A DNA stretch of 64,000 bases from assembly GCF_943193205.1 (NCBI RefSeq), contig NZ_CALPDD010000009.1, positions 35,015 to 99,014 of the forward strand, read 5' to 3'. The position numbers and the translations under genes are program-made. How positions within the stretch are numbered: position 1 is the stretch's first letter; every line of letters begins with the position of its first letter. Under the pieces are notes generated by a model that was given only the letters and a program-made list of their open reading frames with translations, was not told the DNA's origin and ran no database searches. This document shows, in pieces, positions 46,299 through 53,222 of the stretch. Origin of the DNA: Alistipes muris. GTDB lineage: Bacteria > Bacteroidota > Bacteroidia > Bacteroidales > Rikenellaceae.

Positions 46299-48041
46299 AT
46301 GAAAAAATGCTTCATAGCCGCCGCCTGCATCGCGGCTTCGCTCGGGACTGCTTCGGCGCAGGTCGAAAAGGTGGTCGAGGTGACCAAGACTTACGTGCCC
46401 GGGTTGCAGAGCGCCGTCAAGCTCCCGGTCCAGCCCGACATGACCGATACGGTGCTCATGTATCCCGACATCGACTATTCCATCGCGCCGCTGTCCATCG
46501 AGACTTCGTTCCGCACTCGGCCCATCCGCCCCGCTTCGGTCACTTATTGGGAGTTCAACCGTCCGCGGAGGTGCTACCTCAAGGCCGGGGCGGGGTACCC
46601 GCTCAATTCCGAGCTCGATTTCTACGTTTCGTCGCAGAACCACGATACCGGTTACGCGTTGGGTTATCTCAACCATGCGGGGCGTTATGCCAACATCCGC
46701 AACGACTTCGGTTCGGTCTGGAATTCCATCCGCATGACCAACCGCGTCGGTGCCGCCGCAGGGTATTATGTCGGCAAGCATGTTTTCGAGGGCGAGCTCT
46801 CCTATGAGAACCGTTTGTTCCATCGCTATGGCCGTCACATCCCCGTCGGCGTGGCTTTCACAGACCTGCCGTCGGCCGGGGCGGTCGTCGATTACGGCGA
46901 TGCCGACCTCAAGCTGCGTATCGGCGACGATTTTCTCGATTTGAGCCGGTTCAATTTCGAGGTCGCGCTCGCAGGGGGTATCTTCTTCGATCATTCGGAC
47001 GTCGCCCGGCGGGCCAGCCAGAATCATCTCGGGGCTTCGGGGCGTTTGGCCCGGGCGTTCGGCAAGCATTGGTTTTCGCTCACGGCCGGGTACGACCGTT
47101 TCGACGGGCGCAAGAATCTGAAAGGCGAGCGGCAGCAGCAGATTCAGGCCGGGGTGCGTTACGGTCACGACGGCGAGGTGCTGCGGCTGGAGGTCGGCGC
47201 CGATTATTACCACGACAACAAGAAAGGGGCGGAGAATCAGAACTATATCCTGCCTTTCGCACGCGTCCATTTCACCCTCGGGGCCCGCGAGTTCAAGCCT
47301 TTTGTCGAGGCCGACGGCAAGGTTCGCGAGAACAGTTTCCGTTCGCTCACGCGGCAGAACCCCTACGTCGCAGGCGGGGTGCAGACCGACGACGGGCGGG
47401 GGCTTTGGCTCGACAAAAGTTCGGTCGACTACAACGCGCGGCTCGGTTTGGGCGGTACGCTTTGGCGCAACCGCTTCGATTACCGCGTCTATGTCGGTTT
47501 TTCCATCCGCGACCACCATGTTTATTGGTACGGCGAGTTGGCCGCCGACCGTCAGAAGGAGGGTTTTTCGGGGGCTTTGATGCCCGTCCAGTCGCGGCAG
47601 ACCGTCTCTTCGCTGCACGGCGAAATCATCTATCGGCCCGTCAGTCAGATGCGTATCGACCTCGGCGTGCACGGGTTCATCTATAACGACGAGCCTTTGC
47701 GGTTCGACGGCCGGCGCATCGGGCTCGGCAATGGCGAGCCGCAGTTCCGGGCCGACGGAGCCGTGAGGTACCAGGGGCGGAAGATCGCTTTCGGAATCCG
47801 AGCCCTCGCCGAGAGCAAACGGCTGTGGACCATGTTCATTTCCCGCAACGGCGAGCATTCGGCCGGGCGTTACGTCGTGCCGTTCGCCGTCGACCTCGGG
47901 GCCGATTTCGAGTGGAAGATTTCGGGCCGCGTCGCCGTTTTCGTCGAGGGCCGTAATTTGCTCGACCGCAAGCTCTACGAGTATCCTTGGTATCCCGAGT
48001 ACCGCGTCAATTTCACCGCAGGGGCCAAGGTCGTATTTTAG
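46299..48041 (+). CDS. Outer-membrane beta-barrel protein, TonB-receptor-like without plug
   Basis: 580 residues with a signal peptide (CIAASLGTASAQ). After about 60 residues (VEVTKTYVPGLQSAVKLPVQPD) come regular amphipathic strands and a C terminus VEGRNLLDRKLYEYPWYPEYRVNFTAGAKVVF that closely matches TonB-dependent receptor barrels. No carboxypeptidase-like or plug domain is present, so active TonB-dependent import is doubtful. It is cotranscribed with the TPR gene; both may form an envelope complex. A strong hairpin terminator follows. Confidence 0.7.
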   Translation: MKKCFIAAACIAASLGTASAQVEKVVEVTKTYVPGLQSAVKLPVQPDMTDTVLMYPDIDYSIAPLSIETSFRTRPIRPASVTYWEFNRPRRCYLKAGAGYPLNSELDFYVSSQNHDTGYALGYLNHAGRYANIRNDFGSVWNSIRMTNRVGAAAGYYVGKHVFEGELSYENRLFHRYGRHIPVGVAFTDLPSAGAVVDYGDADLKLRIGDDFLDLSRFNFEVALAGGIFFDHSDVARRASQNHLGASGRLARAFGKHWFSLTAGYDRFDGRKNLKGERQQQIQAGVRYGHDGEVLRLEVGADYYHDNKKGAENQNYILPFARVHFTLGAREFKPFVEADGKVRENSFRSLTRQNPYVAGGVQTDDGRGLWLDKSSVDYNARLGLGGTLWRNRFDYRVYVGFSIRDHHVYWYGELAADRQKEGFSGALMPVQSRQTVSSLHGEIIYRPVSQMRIDLGVHGFIYNDEPLRFDGRRIGLGNGEPQFRADGAVRYQGRKIAFGIRALAESKRLWTMFISRNGEHSAGRYVVPFAVDLGADFEWKISGRVAVFVEGRNLLDRKLYEYPWYPEYRVNFTAGAKVVF

Positions 48042-48059
48042 CCCGCTTCCTTATAGCGT

Positions 48060-48093
48060 CAAAGGCGGAATTCCCGAGGGAATTCCGCCTTTG
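48060..48093 (+). terminator. Terminator after the barrel gene
   Basis: Perfect inverted repeat CAAAGGCGGAATTCCC/GGGAATTCCGCCTTTG separated by 2 nt. The T residues are within the distal stem arm rather than a separate tract, but stem strength and position 19 nt after the stop fit a terminator. Confidence 0.75.
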
Positions 48094-48111
48094 CGTATGG
48101 GCATGAAAAAA

Positions 48112-48207
48112 GGGTGAGCTACTTATATCGCACCGCTGCGACCGCATACCCTTGCTCGATTCCTCGCCTGGGGGATTCTGCAGGAGCTGGTCGTATAAGA
48201 CTCACCC
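48112..48207 (-). ncRNA. ffs: Signal recognition particle RNA (bacterial small 4.5S-type)
   Basis: 96-nt RNA on the minus strand. Terminal helix GGGTGAG/CTCACCC; the apical part reads GCGAGGAATCGAGCAAGG, with the conserved GGAA tetraloop in CGA-GGAA-TCG and the adjacent AGCA internal-loop strand bound by Ffh. It is followed by six T (complement of 48105-48111) as a terminator, and its promoter places the start at the first G. SRP RNA with Ffh targets nascent membrane proteins to FtsY. Divergent from mltG. Confidence 0.9.
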
Positions 48208-48212
48208 GACCG

Positions 48213-48243
48213 CAAAAGTAGGAAAATTTTATATCTTTGCAAA
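48213..48243 (-). promoter_or_regulatory. Promoter of SRP RNA
   Basis: -33 TTTG (complement of 48240-48243), exactly 19 nt, -7 TACTTTTG (complement of 48213-48220). Predicted start at about 48207, the first base of the RNA. Confidence 0.85.
48232..48239 (+). promoter_or_regulatory. -7 box of mltG, interleaved with the SRP promoter
   Basis: TATCTTTG, 17 nt before the mltG ATG. It lies inside the -33/-7 interval of the opposing SRP RNA promoter, so the two promoters occupy the same 30 bp. Confidence 0.65.
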
Positions 48244-48256
48244 AAATCCGCGGACA

Positions 48257-49267
48257 ATGCGTAAAAAAATCTTTTTCATCCTGGCGGCTTGCGGCGCGGC
48301 GGTTCTGCTCGCCGGGGCGGTCGTCTTCTTCCAGTTCAAGGGCAATGCCGTGCGCGCCGAAAGCGAGTTCTTCGTCAGTGCGCAGGCCGATTACGGGCAG
48401 CTTGCCGATTCGCTGATGCCCCGTATCAGGCACCGCGCCGCGTTCAGGTTCTACGCCCGCCGAATCGGTTTGGCCGACAGCTTCAAGCCGGGTCATTACG
48501 TCCTCAGCCGCGGTATGAACGTCATCCGTATAGCCCGCATGCTCAAGCTCGGGTTGGAAACTCCCGTCCGGGTCACCATCAACAACGTGCGCACTCCCGC
48601 CCAGCTGGCTCAGAAGCTCTCCCGTCAGCTCGACGCCGATTCCGCCGCCTTGATGCAGGTTTTCACTTCTCCCGAGCAGGCCGCCAAGGTCGGTTTCGAC
48701 AGCGTCACGTTCTTTTCGATGTTCATTCCCGATTCCTACGAGTTCTATTGGACCGTCTCGCCCGAAGAGTTCGTGCGCGGTATGAAGCGGGAGTACGAGC
48801 GCTTTTGGACACCCCGGCGCGATTCGCTGCGCAGGCGCAGCGGGCTGAGCAGGCTGGAGGTCTTGACCTTGGCTTCCATCGTCTACGAGGAGACCCGGCA
48901 GTCCGACGAAATGCCCCGCGTCGCCGGGGTCTACGTCAACCGGCTCAACTGCGGGATTCCGCTTCAGGCCGATCCTACCGTCAAGTACGCCATGCAGGAT
49001 TTCACTCTCCGGCGTATCCTCTACAAGCACCTCCGATTCCCCTCGCCTTACAATACCTATATTAATAGGGGTCTCCCGCCGTCGCCCATCTGCATGCCCG
49101 GCAAGAACGCCATCGACGCCGTGCTCAATTTCGAGAAGCACGATTTCATCTTCTTCTGCGCCCGGCCCGAGTTCGACGGTTACCACAATTTCGCCCGCAC
49201 GTTCGACGAGCACATGAGGAACGCCCGTGCTTACAGCGCCGAGCTCAACCGGCGCAATATCAGGTGA
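48257..49267 (+). CDS. mltG: Endolytic peptidoglycan transglycosylase MltG (YceG-like)
   Basis: 336 residues. Short cytoplasmic N terminus, one membrane helix (IFFILAACGAAVLLAGAVVFF), a LysM-like region with GHYVLSRGMNVIRIARML, then the YceG domain with LASIVYEETRQ (catalytic Glu), MPRVAGVYVNRLNCGIPLQADPTVKYA and NTYINRGLPPSPICMPG. It cleaves nascent glycan strands to set their length. The start was placed at the ATG directly before the hydrophobic segment. Confidence 0.93.
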   Translation: MRKKIFFILAACGAAVLLAGAVVFFQFKGNAVRAESEFFVSAQADYGQLADSLMPRIRHRAAFRFYARRIGLADSFKPGHYVLSRGMNVIRIARMLKLGLETPVRVTINNVRTPAQLAQKLSRQLDADSAALMQVFTSPEQAAKVGFDSVTFFSMFIPDSYEFYWTVSPEEFVRGMKREYERFWTPRRDSLRRRSGLSRLEVLTLASIVYEETRQSDEMPRVAGVYVNRLNCGIPLQADPTVKYAMQDFTLRRILYKHLRFPSPYNTYINRGLPPSPICMPGKNAIDAVLNFEKHDFIFFCARPEFDGYHNFARTFDEHMRNARAYSAELNRRNIR

Positions 49268-49287
49268 CCGGCGGTTCGGTCGACTGA

Positions 49288-49315
49288 AAAAGCCCTCCTG
49301 GAAAGGCGGGCTTTT
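49288..49315. terminator. Bidirectional terminator between mltG and the NTF2-like gene
   Basis: AAAAGCCC (49288-49295) pairs with GGGCTTTT (49308-49315), with an additional TCC/GGA-type inner pairing. A- and T-runs on both sides suit the convergent genes. Confidence 0.75.
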
Positions 49316-49337
49316 CGGTTCGGCCGCGGGCGGGCTT

Positions 49338-49721
49338 CTATTTCCGGACGGTGTCGGAATTTTGGTTGTAGGCTTTCGCCACACACTTCCATTCGCCGTC
49401 AATTTTCAGCAGCAGGAGATAGTCGGTGAAGTCGATGCGGCCTCCCCAGCCCTCTTCGAGCACGCGGACGACGGCGAGCGTCTCCTCGACGGCCACAACG
49501 TCGATGCGGGCCTTGAACCCTTCGCCGCCGCTGACGCTGTCGACGTTGCGGTAGAATTGTTCGATGGAGCCGCGTTCCAACGCTCCGTCGAGAAAGCCGA
49601 ACAGCACGGCATCGTCGGTGAAGAGTTCGCGTGCATGGCTGCTGTCGCCCTCGGCCACGCTTCTGACAAATTTCATGGCGGCTGCCTCGACAGCCTCGTA
49701 TTCCTGGATCGGATTGCGCAT
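49338..49721 (-). CDS. NTF2/SnoaL-like small protein
   Basis: 127 residues with a cone-shaped NTF2 pattern: N-terminal helix (AVEAAAMKFVRSVAEGDSSHARELFTDDAVLFG) and curved sheet (ARIDVVAVEETLAVVRVLEEGW; FTDYLLLLKIDGEWKCVAKAYNQ). It resembles the lumazine-binding-like/SnoaL subgroup often found in stress-response settings. No catalytic residues assigned. It is divergent from an HxlR-type regulator, which probably controls it. Confidence 0.7.
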   Translation of the reverse strand: MRNPIQEYEAVEAAAMKFVRSVAEGDSSHARELFTDDAVLFGFLDGALERGSIEQFYRNVDSVSGGEGFKARIDVVAVEETLAVVRVLEEGWGGRIDFTDYLLLLKIDGEWKCVAKAYNQNSDTVRK

Positions 49722-49752
49722 GGAGATTGTGTTTTTTGGAGTTTTACGGCTG

Positions 49753-49783
49753 CAAAGTTAACGGGTGCCGCCGACCGGTGCAA
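49753..49783 (-). promoter_or_regulatory. Promoter of the NTF2-like gene
   Basis: -33 TTG (complement of 49781-49783), 20 nt, -7 TAACTTTG (complement of 49753-49760). The -33 box overlaps the left arm of the inverted repeat at 49782-49828. Confidence 0.7.
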
Positions 49784-49828
49784 GTACCGAAAAATGATTC
49801 GGATACTGAAAAAATTATCGGTATACTT
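49782..49828. promoter_or_regulatory. Candidate HxlR operator (inverted repeat)
   Basis: AAGTACCGA (49782-49790) faces TCGGTATACTT (49818-49828), an inverted repeat with a 2-nt insertion, in the divergent region between the NTF2-like and hxlR-type genes. A third related half, TTCGGATACTGA, lies between them. Location over the -33 of the minus promoter fits repression by the neighbouring regulator. Confidence 0.45.
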
Positions 49829-49848
49829 CCCGTATGGAGGAATATCAT

Positions 49849-49856
49849 TATTTTTG
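49849..49856 (+). promoter_or_regulatory. -7 box of the HxlR-type gene
   Basis: TATTTTTG, matching TAnnTTTG, 23 nt before the ATG at 49880. No clear -33. Confidence 0.5.
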
Positions 49857-49879
49857 TGTCGTAACCCGATTGAACGGCT

Positions 49880-50233
49880 ATGTACGAAAGAAAAATACCC
49901 GTCGACCTGAGTTGTCCTCTGCGGCTGACCATGAGTCTGATCAATTCAAAATGGAAGTCGTGCATCCTCGATGAACTGCGGCACGGACCGATGCGCCCCA
50001 GCGAACTGCATAAAGCGCTGCCGGAAGCGGCGCCCCGCGTGTTGGATCTCCAACTCAAAGAACTGGCGGAAGACGGTTTGGTCACGAAAACCATCTTCGC
50101 GGAACTTCCGCCGCGTTCGGAATATGCCATCACCGGGCTGGGGCGGTCGCTGCTGCCGATCATAGATGCCATGATTGCCTGGGGTGCGGAGAATCGGCTG
50201 CTGTTCAAACGGAAATTCGGGAAAACCGACTGA
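49880..50233 (+). CDS. HxlR-family winged-helix transcriptional regulator
   Basis: 117 residues. Family pattern: N-terminal Cys in DLSCPLRLTMSLINSKWKSCILDELRHGPMRPSELHKAL, the recognition helix in AAPRVLDLQLKELAEDGLV, and the wing TIFAELPPRSEYAITGLGRSLLPI. HxlR proteins bind DNA as dimers and often sense aldehydes, quinones or oxidants through the N-terminal Cys, present here. Divergent from the NTF2-like gene, its likely target. Confidence 0.9.
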   Translation: MYERKIPVDLSCPLRLTMSLINSKWKSCILDELRHGPMRPSELHKALPEAAPRVLDLQLKELAEDGLVTKTIFAELPPRSEYAITGLGRSLLPIIDAMIAWGAENRLLFKRKFGKTD

Positions 50234-50348
50234 CCGATAGGTTGTCATGTTTGCACCGGCGGGGCATTGTCGTGTTCGGCAGGCGGGCGGACGTTGCTGC
50301 AAAGCGTTTTATTTACCGATAGTTGCCCGTTTTTCGCCGTTTTTTACC

Positions 50349-50356
50349 TATATTTG
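50349..50356 (+). promoter_or_regulatory. -7 box of the YciO/Sua5 operon
   Basis: TATATTTG, 6 nt before the ATG at 50363. A TTG at 50323-50325 is 23 nt upstream, slightly far. The short distance to the ATG implies a leaderless or very short leader. Confidence 0.5.
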
Positions 50357-50362
50357 TCGGCG

Positions 50363-50959
50363 ATGCTTTGTAAAATCTACGGACAGAATCCTTCGGAGCG
50401 GGAATTGCAGCGGGTCGTCGGTGCGCTCGGCAGCGACGGCATCGTCATCTATCCCACCGACAGCGTCTACGCTTTCGGCTGTTCGTTGCGTTCGGTCAAG
50501 GCCATCGAGCGGCTGCGGCGGCTGAAGGGGAAGAACGAGTTCGCCCTCGTCTTCGCCGACCTCGCGCAGGTCGCCGAGTTCTGCCGCGTCGACAACGCCG
50601 CGTTCCGGATTTTGCGGCGCAATCTGCCCGGTCCCTTTACTTTCGTCTTGCCCGCTTCGTCGCGCGTGCCCGACAAGACGCTCGGCAGGCGCAAGACCAT
50701 CGGCGTGCGGATTCCCGCCCATCCCGTGGCCCGGGCGGTCGTCGGGGCGTTGGGGTGCCCGTTGGTCACGGCTTCGGTCCGCGTGGACGACGATGTCACG
50801 GAATACATGACCGACCCCGAGTTGCTCCACGAGCGTTACGGCCGCGAGGTTTCGTTGGTCGTCGACGGCGGGGTGGGGGACCTCGTCCCGACTACGGTCG
50901 TCGACCTCTCGGACGGCGAGCCCGAAATCCTGCGCGAGGGCAAGGGCGAGTTGCAGTAG
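50363..50959 (+). CDS. YciO/Sua5/YrdC-family threonylcarbamoyl-AMP synthase-like protein
   Basis: 198 residues. YrdC-fold blocks: GIVIYPTDSVYAFGCS, LRRLKGKNEFALVFAD (the KxR/KN motif region), LPGPFTFVLPAS, TIGVRIPAHPVARAV, PLVTASVRVDDDVT and a final TTVVDLSDGEPEILREGKG. The enzyme class makes threonylcarbamoyl-AMP for the t6A modification of tRNA; YciO branch members may do this poorly. Start at 50363 matches the family; a longer upstream frame is not supported. Confidence 0.85.
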   Translation: MLCKIYGQNPSERELQRVVGALGSDGIVIYPTDSVYAFGCSLRSVKAIERLRRLKGKNEFALVFADLAQVAEFCRVDNAAFRILRRNLPGPFTFVLPASSRVPDKTLGRRKTIGVRIPAHPVARAVVGALGCPLVTASVRVDDDVTEYMTDPELLHERYGREVSLVVDGGVGDLVPTTVVDLSDGEPEILREGKGELQ

Positions 50960-50987
50960 TGCATTTATGTAAATTCAGATATTCGAC

Positions 50988-51527
50988 ATGAAAAATTCTT
51001 TTTGGGGCGATGCCGCCCTTTACGGTGCTTTTCTCGGTTTGGCCGAAATCGGGTTCGTTACGTTGAACCTTGTTTGCCCTTTCAAGGGGCTCGGTCTGTT
51101 GCATTTCGTCGTCTTCGTCGCTTTGTTGGTGGTCTTCACCCGGCGTCGGGTCCGGCTTTACGCTTCGGAGGAGCTGGGTTACAGCTACGGCGAGTGCCTG
51201 TTGTATATTTTGTGCATGTCGCTTTTCGCCGGGGTGCTCGTAGGGGCTTATACGGCTCTCGCCGCCAATTTCTTCTTCCCCGAAAAGTACCAGGCTTTGG
51301 TCGACCAGTCGCTTTCCGTGCTCTCGCAGACCGGGGTTTATAGCACCGACATGCTCCGGCACATGCAGTCCATGATGCGGCGGATGATTTTCTCGCCGCT
51401 TTGGGTGCTCTTTTCCAATGTTTTCGGCTATGCTTTGAAGGGTACTTTCTTCGGGTTGTTCGTCGCGGCTTTCACCAAGCGCAATCCCTCCATGTTCGGT
51501 CCCGAGCACACTTCCGGCCATGAGTAA
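50988..51527 (+). CDS. DUF4199 membrane protein
   Basis: 179 residues with four predicted membrane helices (LYGAFLGLAEIGFVTLNLVC; LGLLHFVVFVALLVVF; GECLLYILCMSLFAGVLVGAYTALAANFF; FSNVFGYALKGTFFGLFVAAFTKRN). The YASEELGYSYGECLLY block and final KRNP tail match DUF4199 of Bacteroidetes. Function unknown. It overlaps the following GT2 gene by 8 nt and follows the YciO gene by 28 nt. Confidence 0.8.
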   Translation: MKNSFWGDAALYGAFLGLAEIGFVTLNLVCPFKGLGLLHFVVFVALLVVFTRRRVRLYASEELGYSYGECLLYILCMSLFAGVLVGAYTALAANFFFPEKYQALVDQSLSVLSQTGVYSTDMLRHMQSMMRRMIFSPLWVLFSNVFGYALKGTFFGLFVAAFTKRNPSMFGPEHTSGHE

Positions 51528-52476
51528 TCCCGATATTTCGGTCGTCGTTCCTCTCTACAACGAGGAGCAGTCGCTGCCCGAGCTCGCCGCGTGGATCGAC
51601 CGCGTGGCCCGCGACCACGGCCTTTCCTACGAAATTATCTTCGTCGACGACGGTTCGTCCGACGGTTCGTGGGACGTCATCGGACAGCTCCGGCAGCAGT
51701 TTCCCGCCGTCCGGGCCATCGGTTTCGCCCGCAATTACGGCAAGTCGGCCGCGCTCTTTTGCGGGTTCGAGGCCGCGCAGGGCGAGGTCGTCTTCACCAT
51801 GGACGCCGATTTGCAGGATTCGCCCGACGAGATTCCCGCCATGCGGCGCATGATTCTCGACGAGGGCTACGACCTTGTCTCCGGGTGGAAAAAGAAGCGT
51901 TTCGACCCCATCGGCAAGCGGTGGCCCAGCAAGTTCTTCAATTGGACCGCGCGCGTTGCGTCGGGTATCCGGCTCCACGATTTCAATTGCGGTCTCAAGG
52001 CTTACCGCCGCAAGGTCGTCAAGTCCATCGAGGTCTACGGTGAGATGCACCGTTTCATCCCCATCCTCGCCCGCAAGGCCGGGTTCCGCCGCATCGGCGA
52101 GAAGGTCGTCGAGCACCGTCCCCGCAAGTACGGGCAGTCCAAGTTCGGGCTCGAACGCATGCTCAAGGGTTACCTCGACCTCATCACCGTCTTGTTCATG
52201 TCCCATTTCGGGCGGTCGCCCATGTATTTCTTCGGCGGGCTCGGCACCCTCATGTTCCTTTTCGGCGGCGGCACTACCGTGTGGGTCATCGCCGCCAAGC
52301 TGTGGAAGCAGGCCCATGGTCTGCCGCTCCGGCCCGTCGCCGACCAGCCGCTGTTCTACCTCGCCATGTTGGCGGTAGTCCTCGGTGTCCAGCTCTTTTT
52401 GGCCGGGTTTCTGGGCGAGCTCATCAACCGCGGTTCTTCCGACCGCAACAAGTATCTGATCGATAAAAATATGTAG
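51520..52476 (+). CDS. GT2 glycosyltransferase, DPM1/GtrB-like
   Basis: 318 residues. GT-A domain (about 5-235): VVVPLYNEEQSLPEL, IIFVDDGSSDGSW (DDGS), the divalent-metal site TMDADLQDSPDEIP (DAD) and the acceptor-side DFNCGLKAYRR. Two C-terminal membrane helices (about 240-300) anchor it. This is the plan of dolichyl/undecaprenyl phosphate-sugar transferases such as GtrB, making polyprenyl-P-linked sugars for wall or surface glycans. It sits between DUF4199 and DUF4293. Confidence 0.88.
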   Translation: MSNPDISVVVPLYNEEQSLPELAAWIDRVARDHGLSYEIIFVDDGSSDGSWDVIGQLRQQFPAVRAIGFARNYGKSAALFCGFEAAQGEVVFTMDADLQDSPDEIPAMRRMILDEGYDLVSGWKKKRFDPIGKRWPSKFFNWTARVASGIRLHDFNCGLKAYRRKVVKSIEVYGEMHRFIPILARKAGFRRIGEKVVEHRPRKYGQSKFGLERMLKGYLDLITVLFMSHFGRSPMYFFGGLGTLMFLFGGGTTVWVIAAKLWKQAHGLPLRPVADQPLFYLAMLAVVLGVQLFLAGFLGELINRGSSDRNKYLIDKNM

Positions 52477-52478
52477 TT

Positions 52479-52943
52479 ATGATACAGCGTATTCAGACCC
52501 TTTATCTGTTCATCGTCTCGGCGCTCATGGCCGTCACGCTCTTCGTGCCGTTGGCTTGGTTCGCAGGCGATGCCGGGGAGTTCCGGCTCTGCGCCTTTGC
52601 GCTCCGCGAGGTCGGCGGCCAGGCCGTTCAGCCGACCCTCTACATGGGAGTGCTCCTCGCCGTTGCGTGTGCCTTGCCTTTGGTCACTCTCTTTTTGTTC
52701 CGGCGGCGGTTGCTTCAGTTCCGGCTGTGCGTCGCCGAGGCCGTCCTGCTGGTCGGGGCCGCCGTCATGGAGGGGGTCTACTATTTCCTCAGCTGGCGGG
52801 TCTTCTCCGGGCTGACATTCCATTTGCAGGGTGTCTATGTCTCCATCGCATTGCCCGTCGTCTGCCTTGTTTTCGTGTGGCTCGCCGCCCGTGCCATTTT
52901 GCACGACGAGTTGCTCGTCCGCGCTGCCGACCGCATCCGTTGA
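52479..52943 (+). CDS. DUF4293 membrane protein
   Basis: 154 residues with four membrane helices. The N terminus MIQRIQTLYLFIVSALM is the DUF4293 hallmark in Bacteroidetes. Function unknown. It follows the GT2 gene by 2 nt and ends the operon; a strong terminator follows. Confidence 0.85.
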   Translation: MIQRIQTLYLFIVSALMAVTLFVPLAWFAGDAGEFRLCAFALREVGGQAVQPTLYMGVLLAVACALPLVTLFLFRRRLLQFRLCVAEAVLLVGAAVMEGVYYFLSWRVFSGLTFHLQGVYVSIALPVVCLVFVWLAARAILHDELLVRAADRIR

Positions 52944-52962
52944 GGGGTGTTTTCTCCGTTTC

Positions 52963-52995
52963 GCACCGGTTCGTTTCCGCGAACCGGTGTTTTTT
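52963..52995 (+). terminator. Terminator after the DUF4293 gene
   Basis: 10-bp stem CACCGGTTCG/CGAACCGGTG with a 6-nt loop, followed by seven T (52989-52995). Confidence 0.92.
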
Positions 52996-53038
52996 TGCCC
53001 GTCCGGTCCTTTTCCGATATAAAAAAGGTGGCAGGAAC

Positions 53039-53069
53039 TTTGTTCCTAAATAAAAAAAAATTATCTTTG
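53039..53069 (+). promoter_or_regulatory. Promoter of the surface nuclease/TonB operon
   Basis: -33 TTTG (53039-53042), 19 nt of mostly A, -7 TATCTTTG (53062-53069). A complete consensus match, the best in the window. The resulting leader is about 145 nt. Confidence 0.88.
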
Positions 53070-53074
53070 GGGTA

Positions 53075-53157
53075 GTTTTCTCAGGCCGGGTGCCGAGCTC
53101 CGTTTTCGGGTGCTTTGCCAGGGCCGGAAAACCTATATGAATGTGAACAATATTGTT
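53075..53157 (+). promoter_or_regulatory. Structured 5' leader with palindrome
   Basis: GTTTTC (53075-53080) pairs with GAAAAC (53127-53132), with inner GGCC/GGCC and CCG-TTTT-CGG pairings, so a hairpin starts at the predicted transcription start. A 12-bp perfect palindrome AACAATATTGTT lies at 53146-53157. It could be an RNA stability element or a regulator-binding site. I do not recognise a riboswitch class. Confidence 0.4.
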
Positions 53158-53222
53158 ATTATGTAATGGTATTGGTCGTGTGAACGGAATCCTCAAATTG
53201 TTTTATTAAAAATTGCGTGTTT

